Assembly (NCBI GenBank): GCA_040902925.1
Contig: JBBDWJ010000170.1
Coordinates: 1-28,388, forward strand
Length of the DNA stretch: 28,388 nt
Source of the DNA: JBBDWJ01 sp040902925
GTDB lineage: Bacteria; Acidobacteriota; Terriglobia; Bryobacterales; UBA6623
Direction: 5' to 3'
Below, piece after piece: positions 15,711-22,795 of this stretch (positions are counted from its first letter, which is position 1; each line of letters starts with the position of its first letter). The notes below the pieces were generated by a model. It was not told where the DNA came from. It saw only the letters and a list, made by a program, of their open reading frames with translations, and did no database searches. Both the position numbers and the translations under genes were made by a program.

Positions 15711-18208
15711 TTGATATACCCCAAGCTGCGCAAGCGTTCGAGCTCCGCGGGCGAGAGGTTTTCTTCCGACACGCTTGCGGGAAGCTGCGCCGCGTCGACC
15801 ATGGTGTGCCAGTTGTCGAGCTCAGCTTTGAGCCGCTGCACCACGTCGGCATGCTCTGAGGCGACGTTGATCTTGTTCAGCGGATCCTCGGTGTGGTTAT
15901 AAAGCTCGAACTCCGGCGCGCCAGGTTCGGGTATGCGGTTGTGAACCAGCTTCCAGCCGTCGAGCACAATCCCAAAAGACTCTGTGCCCAGCGGCGGCGG
16001 GCCGGCCAGGCTAGCAGTTTTCAGCTTCTCGCTAACCGCCGCGCGAGGCTCCCAGCCGGATATCGCCGGCGTTTCCGCGGCGGCGCCACCCTCGGGCCGA
16101 TTGCGCGAAGCGGCAATCAGCGGCACCAAACTCTGGCCCTGCAAACCCTCCGGAGCCGTCAAGCCGCTCAATTCGAGCAGCGTCGGCATGAGGTCGATGC
16201 TGCTCACGGTCTCGGGAATTTTCACCGCGGGAATGGTCCCCGGGCGGTAGAGCATCAGCGGCACTCCGGTCAGCTCGCCGTAGACAGTTTGCCCATGGAA
16301 CATTCTGCCGTGCTCGATGAACTCCTCGCCATGGTCCGAGATGAATGCGACTTGCGTTTGTTGTTCGAGGCCGAGCGTCCGCAGGCGCTCGAGAAGCCGG
16401 GCGATTTCGGCGTCCATGCCGCGAATCGATCCGTCATACCAGTTTTTGTCATGGGCGACGTAATGCTCGGGATCGATGCCCGCCTTTTCGAGCTCCATGC
16501 GATTCGGCATTCCGAAGCGCTTCATCAACGGATTCTCGATCACCTTCCTGACGTTCTCGAGGTTCTTCATGTGCTCGGCCTTGTTTGCCGGATCGGCCCA
16601 CAAGGCGTCATAGGGCGAGCGCGGCTCGAACGGATCGTGCGGGTCGAACACGTGCAGGAACATGAAGAACGGCGTGTCCTTGTGCTGCTCGATCCATTCC
16701 GAAGCACGGTCGACGTAGGCGCGCGCCGTTTTCGCGGGGTGGCCTGTGTCGGTGGCCGAAGTAGACTCATGCAGCTCTTCGAAACCTTGGTGGAGATTCG
16801 AGAACTTGCCGGTAAAAAGCACCGAGGAATAGGCGACCGTGGCATAGCCGGCTTGGCGGTAAACCTCGGCCAGCGTCGTCGCCGCGGGGGAAAGCCGGTC
16901 GGCGAAATCATGAACGCGGTGCGACGATGGGTAAAGCGACGTCATGATCGACGGCGTGGCAACTTTCGTCCAAGTTGCCTGCGTAACGTTGTCGAGAAAC
17001 ATCGCGCCCTCGGAAGCCATCGTCGCCAGATACGGCGCGGTTTCCCGCTCGTAGCCGTAGGCATTGAGGTGGTCTTTGCGCAGCGTGTCGCACATGATCA
17101 GAATGACGCCGCGTGGCGGCTCGACGCCTCCGAGAGCCTGTGCCACGGGGCGCTGGACGGGCGGCGAGGCGTTGCGGCGGCGGATGACCGGGCTTCCCCA
17201 GTAACCAAGCAGGCGCTCGCTGGGAACGTCGAGCGAAAATACGAGTGTTTTCGCGCCCGCGTGGGCGGACAGATCCACCGGCGCGGCCTCCCAGCGATGC
17301 GGCGTTGTCACGGTGCGGTGCAGTAGCACCTGCTCGTTCTCACCCGACCCGATGGCAATCTTGAAAGTGACAGGTTGGTCGTCCACCGTGCCGACATGTA
17401 GGTCGAGCCAGGCGTTGGAGGGAACATCCACCTGCATCTGAAACTGCTCGGGAGATCGCGACACTACGGTTTCGCGGTAGATCTCGGTGAGGCCGCTCCA
17501 ACTCACGCCGGTGGGGATCGATTCGAGACGCTCCTTTTGCGAGACAAGCCGCACCGACTCGATTTCGAACGTTGCACCGGCCACGTCGACGGGCTTAATG
17601 ACGATGGTTTCCGCGGTCCGTAGCGCCATCGGCGTCGCCGGCTGCAGACTGAGGTTCTGGAACGTTTCGCCCGCCCGAAGTGGAGTGTTCATGGGCGCGC
17701 CCAGCGGCGGAGGAAACGGCTGGTTGAGGTTGATGCCCGCCGTGAGCGCTCCGCCGGCGCTCATGTTGCCGCCTGCGCTGTTGCGGATTCGCAAATCGAG
17801 CGAATAGAGCGAATCGTTGGGGTCCATCGCCGGCCGCTCGGCATAGATGATCGGAGAATCGGTGGTGGAGCGCCCGGTGAGCCGCCCTTCGACGATGCGC
17901 AGCCCGGTCACGCCAGACCCTGCTTTCCACCCCAGGGTCGGATCGGCGCCGGGGCTCGCGAAGTTCCACACGGCCTCCGGCGCGGCGGACGCGCCTTGCG
18001 GCGAGCCCGTGATCATCTCGGCGCGGAACAGATCGACAAGCGGGATGGCGGTCGCCCCGTTCTCCGAAACACCGCTGCATCCAACGAACCCTAACAGCGC
18101 CGCCAACCCCAGGGCGAAAACAACGCGGCCCGGCCCGGGCGGACGACCCGAAGCCGATTGATATGCGCGGATAGGAAAACCAGAATTAGTCGGCGACAGG
18201 CGTGACAT
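15707..18208 (-). CDS. Alkaline-phosphatase/sulfatase-superfamily lipoprotein without formylglycine motif
   Basis: This 833-residue protein begins with a lipoprotein signal (ALGLAALLGFVGC, Cys44), so it is membrane-anchored outside the cytoplasm. Residues about 60-330 are a beta-rich region resembling carbohydrate-binding modules. The sulfatase-fold domain starts at about 365 with LIMCDTLRKDH (Asp374). It includes HVFDPHDPFEPR and FISDHGEEF (Asp625, His626) as metal ligands. Where sulfatases have the formylglycine CxPxR, this has TKVAT with Thr414 in the nucleophile place. That points to a phospho-transferase or hydrolase rather than a sulfatase. The start is set by GGAGG six to seven bases upstream; longer in-frame reading upstream would not give the lipoprotein signal. 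It overlaps the YfhO-like gene by four bases. Confidence 0.88.
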   Translation of the reverse strand: MSRLSPTNSGFPIRAYQSASGRPPGPGRVVFALGLAALLGFVGCSGVSENGATAIPLVDLFRAEMITGSPQGASAAPEAVWNFASPGADPTLGWKAGSGVTGLRIVEGRLTGRSTTDSPIIYAERPAMDPNDSLYSLDLRIRNSAGGNMSAGGALTAGINLNQPFPPPLGAPMNTPLRAGETFQNLSLQPATPMALRTAETIVIKPVDVAGATFEIESVRLVSQKERLESIPTGVSWSGLTEIYRETVVSRSPEQFQMQVDVPSNAWLDLHVGTVDDQPVTFKIAIGSGENEQVLLHRTVTTPHRWEAAPVDLSAHAGAKTLVFSLDVPSERLLGYWGSPVIRRRNASPPVQRPVAQALGGVEPPRGVILIMCDTLRKDHLNAYGYERETAPYLATMASEGAMFLDNVTQATWTKVATPSIMTSLYPSSHRVHDFADRLSPAATTLAEVYRQAGYATVAYSSVLFTGKFSNLHQGFEELHESTSATDTGHPAKTARAYVDRASEWIEQHKDTPFFMFLHVFDPHDPFEPRSPYDALWADPANKAEHMKNLENVRKVIENPLMKRFGMPNRMELEKAGIDPEHYVAHDKNWYDGSIRGMDAEIARLLERLRTLGLEQQTQVAFISDHGEEFIEHGRMFHGQTVYGELTGVPLMLYRPGTIPAVKIPETVSSIDLMPTLLELSGLTAPEGLQGQSLVPLIAASRNRPEGGAAAETPAISGWEPRAAVSEKLKTASLAGPPPLGTESFGIVLDGWKLVHNRIPEPGAPEFELYNHTEDPLNKINVASEHADVVQRLKAELDNWHTMVDAAQLPASVSEENLSPAELERLRSLGYIK

Positions 18209-18213
18209 CCAAT

Positions 18214-18219
18214 CCCTCC
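18214..18219 (-). promoter_or_regulatory. Ribosome binding site fixing the lipoprotein start
   Basis: On the minus strand GGAGGG lies five bases before the ATG ending at 18208. It decides the start of the sulfatase-superfamily gene, whose frame is open for another 88 codons upstream without a start signal. Confidence 0.8.
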
Positions 18220-18512
18220 AGCACAACGTAGCATGATGAGTCGAGCCCAGCGGGAGAAAGCAGTTCCGCTCGGGGCCACGGCAAACGCCCGATTGTACCG
18301 CGTGCCGATCGTCACGTTTGGCGCCCTGCAATTTCCTCAGAAGGAGCCGGTTTTGCCAGACCAAGCCGCCGCGTTGTCCGAGTCTTGCGCGGGGCGTTGC
18401 CGCTTTCGACATGGTGGATCTCGTACAAGTGGTGGTTTTCGGCCAGCCGCGCCGCGCGGATAGCTTGTCCAATGTATTACAAACAGTGACGTTAGCTGGC
18501 TGGGTTCGCGAT

Positions 18513-18521
18513 TGCTATAGT
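18513..18521 (+). promoter_or_regulatory. Extended -10 promoter of the PEGA-like operon
   Basis: TGCTATAGT is an extended -10 with one mismatch to TATAAT. A weak -35 (TTAGCT) is 18 bases upstream. Transcription would begin near 18528, leaving a leader of about 56 bases with GGAGG (18571-18575) ahead of the ATG at 18584. Confidence 0.45.
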
Positions 18522-18583
18522 GGCTTTGCGGGTCTGCCCAGCGCTTTCTAGACGGGAAGAGTCGCGGGCTGGAGGTGTGCTCC

Positions 18584-19144
18584 ATGCGATGGTTTCCAGC
18601 AGTTCGAAATGCCTCGCTGGCAGCGCTGATGAGCGTGGCCGCGTTGGCCGGTGATTCAGGCAACTCGAACGCCGCGGAAGCGCAGCCCGAGCGCGCCGCA
18701 AAAACTGATGAGGGCCGCGGAACGCGCGTCCGCCTCGGCGGCGTTACTGTTGGGGCAGGGTATTCGCACTTTTCCGGCTTCCCCTATTTGGGCTCGCCTT
18801 ACTTGGGTTGGCCTCATTACTGGGGCGCCCATGATCTGCTGTTTTATCCTTCCTACGGCTGGCTTGGGGGCTTCGTTCATCCCGGCTACTACCGCGACTA
18901 CCGGCAAGCGGCTGGGATGGGGCAAGTGAAGTTGCGAACCGCTGACAAGCTGGCTCCGGTCTATCTGGATGGAGGCTACGCCGGAGTCGCCAAAGACCTC
19001 AAGACCATCTGGCTAACCCCTGGCGCGTATAACCTCGAATTGCGCACGGATAACGAATCTTTCAGTCAGCGCATTTACGTGTTGAGCGGCAAGACGGTAC
19101 GAGTCGATGCCGAACTCACGCCCGCGCAGGAGAAACATCCATGA
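18584..19144 (+). CDS. Exported protein with PEGA-like domain
   Basis: This is a 186-residue protein. An N-terminal hydrophobic stretch (SLAALMSVAALAGDSG) looks like a signal peptide. Residues about 50-105 are rich in Gly, Tyr, Trp and Pro (YLGSPYLGWPHYWG). The C-terminal 70 residues resemble a PEGA domain: PVYLDGGYAG, a short loop, then WLTPGAYNLELRT and VLSGKTVRVDAEL. PEGA domains are small beta-folds found on the surface of many bacteria. Start: GGAGG eight bases before ATG 18584 is better placed than the GTG at 18575, which overlaps the ribosome site. The stop overlaps the next gene's start (ATGA), so the two are made together. An envelope role is likely; the exact function is unknown. 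Confidence 0.8.
   Translation: MRWFPAVRNASLAALMSVAALAGDSGNSNAAEAQPERAAKTDEGRGTRVRLGGVTVGAGYSHFSGFPYLGSPYLGWPHYWGAHDLLFYPSYGWLGGFVHPGYYRDYRQAAGMGQVKLRTADKLAPVYLDGGYAGVAKDLKTIWLTPGAYNLELRTDNESFSQRIYVLSGKTVRVDAELTPAQEKHP
19128..19132 (+). promoter_or_regulatory. Ribosome binding site for the second exported-protein gene
   Basis: AGGAG lies eight bases before the ATG at 19141, inside the end of the PEGA-like gene. It favours 19141 over the in-frame ATG at 19213, even though the latter would place the signal peptide nearer the N-terminus. Confidence 0.6.
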
Positions 19145-19962
19145 CGAGGAAGAACGCGGAGCCGCAGCGTCACGCGGAACCCGGATCGAATGCAAGGGAG
19201 TTGTCTCTGCCGATGCGTCCCCGCTCGTGGACGAACCGGCTGAACCTTCGCGCGGGAAATTGCCGCTTTTTCGGCCTCTGCGTTGTTCTGGGGTTGCTGA
19301 CAGCGGCGATCGGCCTGGCGGGCGAACTGCCTGGGCTTGTTCCGCTTGGCCAGCCGAGCGACTATCCCTACTTTCTCGATCACGGCGATTTTTCGCTCGG
19401 AGCCAAGCTGCTGTCGGCGCAGGAAGTCGAAAAGCTATTTGCGTCGGACTTGAATCGCGGATACATCGTTGTCGAGGTGGCCGTGTACCCGCAGCAGGGT
19501 GGCGCCGTGGAGGTGAGCCAGGGGAAATTTCTGCTCCGCCAGGACGGCAGCCGCGACTACGCCAGGGCCGCCAAGCCGTCCGACGCAGCCGGCGCGCTGC
19601 AGCGCAAAAACGCCAAGAGCGCTGGCGGCCGGGACGTGACTCTCTATCCGCAAGTTGGCGTCGGCTACTCGACCGGCGGCCCTTATTACGGACGCGGCGG
19701 TGGCTGGAATACTTCGGTGGGTGTTGGCGTCGGTGTTGGCCCTAACGACGCGCCGGCGAGCACCGAAGCCGACCGTGACGCGATGGAAACCGAGCTGACC
19801 GACAAGGGCCTTCCAGCGGGCCGGTTCGACAAGCCCGTGGCGGGCTATCTTTACTTTCCCCTGACGATCGACAGCGCCAAAGAGTCGCGGCTCAAGCTCG
19901 ACTTCATCGCTAACGACGAGGTCGCCGGCTCGACGGCCGCGCGGTTGAACCTTCACCCGTAG
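19141..19962 (+). CDS. Exported protein of unknown function, partner of PEGA-like protein
   Basis: This 273-residue protein was not recognised. It has a hydrophobic segment (CRFFGLCVVLGLLTAAIGLAG) at about residues 42-62, preceded by a basic stretch, so it is exported or anchored. The mature part has mixed strands, a Gly/Tyr/Val-rich low-complexity segment (VGVGYSTGGPYYGRGGG, then VGVGVGVGP) at about 175-200, and a C-terminal beta segment (AGYLYFPLTIDS, LKLDFIAND). The first 24 residues (with NAEPQRHAEP) come from a short 9-bp-period repeat in the DNA and may be an inserted extension; the alternative start at 19213 would drop them. The start overlaps the previous stop by four bases. A shared envelope role with the PEGA-like protein is inferred. 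It ends 17 bases before the convergent NRAMP-like gene. Confidence 0.75.
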   Translation: MTRKNAEPQRHAEPGSNARELSLPMRPRSWTNRLNLRAGNCRFFGLCVVLGLLTAAIGLAGELPGLVPLGQPSDYPYFLDHGDFSLGAKLLSAQEVEKLFASDLNRGYIVVEVAVYPQQGGAVEVSQGKFLLRQDGSRDYARAAKPSDAAGALQRKNAKSAGGRDVTLYPQVGVGYSTGGPYYGRGGGWNTSVGVGVGVGPNDAPASTEADRDAMETELTDKGLPAGRFDKPVAGYLYFPLTIDSAKESRLKLDFIANDEVAGSTAARLNLHP

Positions 19963-19979
19963 CTTTTGGAATTGAAAAT

Positions 19980-21290
19980 CTAGAGGCTGCCGCCGATCGC
20001 GTTCACGATCATGTTCAAGGAATGAAAAGCTCCGTAAAGGGCCAGGATGAATAGTAGCGCCAGCACGGCGTTTTCCCACCACTTTGTGCGGTGCTTGGCG
20101 CCGATGTATTTTGAACTTGCCGTGATCCACCACAAGCCCCCGGCTAGCAGCGGCAGCAGGACCACCTGACCTCCGTTAGCGGCCAGCGTTAAAGTTACGA
20201 AGTCGGGCATGCCGGGGATGGTCCAGATCAGGGGGGAAACCAGGCACCAGATGATGATGCGGCCGTGCATCGGATGCGCGCGGTATTCGGCGGGCGTCGG
20301 GCGCGTGTCGGTGCGCCAGCGCAGATAGGCGTGGCTGCCCAGCGCTGCCAATCCCACTGCGTGGCCGACGACCGAGGTGAACACCGCGGCGAAGACTCCG
20401 AGATAGAAGAGAATGCGGCCGCCGGGGCCGAGCACCGTGCTCAACAGATTCGGCAGGTCGTCGAGGTCCGCGATGTGTTTGTCGGGGTAAAGCAGCTCGG
20501 CGCCGAGAATCCACACCGCCAGGTTCAGGATGATCATCACAACGACGCCGAGCAGCAGGTCATACACCTGGACACGGCGATACTGCGGCCCGCGCCATCC
20601 TTTTTCGTCGAGAAAGTAGGGGTAGACCAGGTTCATGAACGAGCCACCGACCGCGCCGATCATCGCCAGCGCGACGGTGATGGCTTGGAAAGGCCCCTGT
20701 TGCTGGCCGGGCATTTCCATTCGGAACAAACCCTGCACTACGTCGACCGCGTTGAACCCAACCCAGACAGCCGAGCCGATGAACGAAATCGAGAGCACTG
20801 CCAGGAAGAACTTGAACATCCATTCCAGCGGCTTATAGGCGCGGCGGGCGATGACGAATGCGATGGCGTTGCAGACGATGGCCCAGATCCAGGTCTCGCC
20901 GACGCCGAACACGTTGCGGCAGATCTCGCCGACGCCGACCGTCATGTAGGACTCATAGACGTGCCCCATGACGATCGCGCCGACGAACAGCACCGGGGCG
21001 TACCAGTGATGCAGCCGCACGAGTCCGTCGAGGACCGTCTCACCGTGCTGGTTGCAGAGCTGGTAGCGGCCGATCAGCGAGACCAGCAGAAAGCGCATGA
21101 AGATCGCCACCACCAGCACCCACAGCAGCGAGTAGCCGTAGTTGCTGCCGGCGACGCCCATATCGACGACGTCCCCGGCGCCAAGCCAGGTGAGGACAAC
21201 GATGATGCCCGGGCCGAAGGCTTTTAGGAAGTCCGTGAACGAACGAGGAACGGGCGGCGCGGGCGTTTGGGAAGTCGAAGGATTAGTCAT
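19980..21290 (-). CDS. NRAMP-related membrane transporter with altered metal site
   Basis: This 436-residue protein has about eleven membrane helices. Its first helix (AFGPGIIVVLTW then GVAGSNYGYSLLWVL) aligns with the NRAMP/MntH helix 1 (GPGFLVAVGY, DPGN, AGGSxxGYTLLWVL). The metal-binding DPGN is replaced by GAGD. Helix 6, where MntH has MPHN, reads IGAVGGSFMNLVYPYF, so the Met ligand is also missing. The fold call is good but transport of Mn or Fe as in MntH is doubtful; NRAMP-related Mg transporters and other outgroups also lack these residues. The start at 21290 gives MTNPSTSQTP before the first helix; the frame continues upstream through repeat DNA with no start signal. The gene stands alone on the minus strand and converges on the exported-protein gene. 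Confidence 0.85.
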   Translation of the reverse strand: MTNPSTSQTPAPPVPRSFTDFLKAFGPGIIVVLTWLGAGDVVDMGVAGSNYGYSLLWVLVVAIFMRFLLVSLIGRYQLCNQHGETVLDGLVRLHHWYAPVLFVGAIVMGHVYESYMTVGVGEICRNVFGVGETWIWAIVCNAIAFVIARRAYKPLEWMFKFFLAVLSISFIGSAVWVGFNAVDVVQGLFRMEMPGQQQGPFQAITVALAMIGAVGGSFMNLVYPYFLDEKGWRGPQYRRVQVYDLLLGVVVMIILNLAVWILGAELLYPDKHIADLDDLPNLLSTVLGPGGRILFYLGVFAAVFTSVVGHAVGLAALGSHAYLRWRTDTRPTPAEYRAHPMHGRIIIWCLVSPLIWTIPGMPDFVTLTLAANGGQVVLLPLLAGGLWWITASSKYIGAKHRTKWWENAVLALLFILALYGAFHSLNMIVNAIGGSL

Positions 21291-21353
21291 GTGGCCGGCC
21301 GAGACGTTCTGACAGTCTACAACGTCTGGCGCGCGCGCGAGGTTTTTTGGAAC

Positions 21354-21393
21354 CACAGATGGACACCGATGAACACGGATGCACACCGGTGGT
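21354..21393 (+). repeat. 10-bp-period tandem repeat
   Basis: There are four 10-base units of consensus CACNGATGNA (CACAGATGGA, CACCGATGAA, CACGGATGCA, then a diverged CACCGGTGGT). They lie between the NRAMP-like gene and moaA. Translated, the stretch reads NHRWTPMNTDAHR, a string I have met in spurious proteins of many unrelated genomes, so the repeat appears to be widespread. That memory is unverified. Confidence 0.75.
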
Positions 21394-21441
21394 GGGGTGC
21401 GGGTTTAAGGCTTCGGAAGCTGGGACCGGTTGGAAATGCGG

Positions 21442-22455
21442 CTAGCCACCCAGGCTGATCATTTCGATTTTGCGGTGGGACTCGGGGTGATAGCCGTCGA
21501 TCGACTGCAGCGCCACCCAACGTTCTTCGGAGTAGCGGTCGGCGCGCGCGCTCCAAAGGCCGCGTAGCGCTTCGAGGATCTGTTCGTCGGAGGCGTTCCC
21601 CCGCAACAGCGGGCGAAGGTCGAATCCGTGGTTGGAAAACAGGCACGTGACCAGCTTGCCGTCGGCGGTGAGCCGAGCGCGGCTGCACGAGCCGCAGAAG
21701 GGTTCGGTCACCGAGGCGATAATGCCGAGTTCGCCGCCGCCGTCGATGTATTCGTAATCGACGGCCGGCGCGCTGTCACGTTCGCGGCCGACTTCTCGCA
21801 GCTCGTAGCGCCCGCGGATAGTTTTCAGGATTTCCCGCTTCGGCACGAGCTTGTTCTCGGTCCAGTTGTTGGCGTTGCCGACGTCCATGTATTCGATGAA
21901 CCGCATGCCGAAGCCGTGCTCGCGCGCGAACTCGACCAAGCCGAGGATCTCGCCGTCGTTGACGCCCTTTTCGATGACCGCGTTGATCTTGATCGGGCTC
22001 AGGCCGCAATCTTTCGCCGCCATCAAGCCGTGTAGGACTTCATCGAGGTCGCCGCGCTTGGTGATCGCTTTGAACTTCGCCGGGTCGAGCGTATCGATGC
22101 TGACGTTGATGCGGTCGAGGCCGGCGGCTTTCAGCAGGCAGCATTTTTCAGCGAGATTGGTGCCGTTGGTGGTCAGGCAAATCTCGCGGACGCCGTCGAT
22201 GGCCGAAAGCTTGGCCACGAGGCGCTCGAGATCCTGCCGCAGCATCGGCTCGCCGCCGGTGAGGCGGATTTTTTCGACTCCCAGGCTTGCGAACAGACGA
22301 ACCAGGCGCTCAATCTCCTCGTAGCTGAGGATGAGGGATTTTTCAATCCACTCATAGTTATCCAGCGGCATGCAGTAGGTGCACCGGAAGTTGCAGCGGT
22401 CGGTAACCGAAATCCGCAGGTCTTTGAGCGGGCGTTGGTAGCGATCGAGAAGCAT
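21442..22455 (-). CDS. moaA: GTP 3',8-cyclase MoaA (molybdenum cofactor biosynthesis)
   Basis: This 337-residue radical-SAM enzyme carries out the first step of molybdopterin synthesis, turning GTP into 3',8-cyclo-7,8-dihydro-GTP. The N-terminal cluster motif CNFRCTYC (CxxxCxxC) and the SAM-binding RLTGGEPMLR are present. The C-terminal second Fe-S cluster has CGSCSRARLTADGKLVTC (CxxCx13C). The essential C-terminal Gly-Gly is present (SLGG). Length fits the family. No other Mo-cofactor gene is in the window, so it stands alone. No clear Shine-Dalgarno is seen at the ATG at 22455; the protein's first residues (LLDRYQRPLKDLRISVTDRC) match the family start, so the start is secure. Confidence 0.97.
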   Translation of the reverse strand: MLLDRYQRPLKDLRISVTDRCNFRCTYCMPLDNYEWIEKSLILSYEEIERLVRLFASLGVEKIRLTGGEPMLRQDLERLVAKLSAIDGVREICLTTNGTNLAEKCCLLKAAGLDRINVSIDTLDPAKFKAITKRGDLDEVLHGLMAAKDCGLSPIKINAVIEKGVNDGEILGLVEFAREHGFGMRFIEYMDVGNANNWTENKLVPKREILKTIRGRYELREVGRERDSAPAVDYEYIDGGGELGIIASVTEPFCGSCSRARLTADGKLVTCLFSNHGFDLRPLLRGNASDEQILEALRGLWSARADRYSEERWVALQSIDGYHPESHRKIEMISLGG

Positions 22456-22795
22456 AGAGGCGAAGGGGTCATGGCGCCTGGCGCCGAAGCCTCATTGTAG
22501 CGCGCAAAGCCGAGCATCTCGCCAGTATCCCCCGCGGGCGCCGAGGGGTGTGCCGTGTGCCGTGCGCCTTGCGCCTTGCGCCTTTTGCCTTTTGCAATTT
22601 GCCTTTTGCCTTGCTCTTCATCCGCCCGCAACCGGGAGTAGCCAGCGCGGCCGCGCCGCCGCGCCCCCGCGTCCGCTGCTTCCTCCACAAACTCGATATG
22701 ATAGGAAGCGGTTCTTCCCACAACATTCCTGGTGACCCTTCCTGGTTCGAACCGGGACCATCTCGGGGAATTTCCGGCACACTGAAACGCCTCGA
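22456..22795. other. Intergenic region with repeat array
   Basis: This 340-base divergent stretch lies between moaA and the glycosyltransferase. It holds the second 7-bp-period array (22548-22614), a -10-like TATGAT (22697-22702) without a clear -35, and a 16-base near-palindrome (CCTGGTTCGAACCGGG, 22741-22756) 40 bases before the glycosyltransferase ATG that could bind a regulator. No gene is convincing. Confidence 0.55.
22548..22614 (-). repeat. 7-bp-period repeat array, copy 2
   Basis: Nine perfect-phase 7-base units run from 22548 to 22610. On the minus strand the units go from GGCAAAA types to GGCGCAA and GGCACAC types, so the array shows a gradient of unit variants. Bases 22580-22614 match 3042-3076 in inverted orientation with one mismatch over 35 bases. 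Confidence 0.85.

Larger units (their letters stand above)
18209..18583. other. Divergent intergenic region
   Basis: This 375-base stretch separates the minus-strand lipoprotein gene from the plus-strand PEGA-like gene. No coding region is convincing. It holds the ribosome sites of both genes and an extended -10 promoter for the rightward gene (18513-18521). I see no repeat or terminator. Confidence 0.6.

Noticed and set aside
18209..18472. Longer N-terminus for the sulfatase-superfamily lipoprotein
   Set aside because: The extra 88 residues have no family likeness, would bury the lipoprotein signal, and a clear GGAGG precedes the ATG at 18208.
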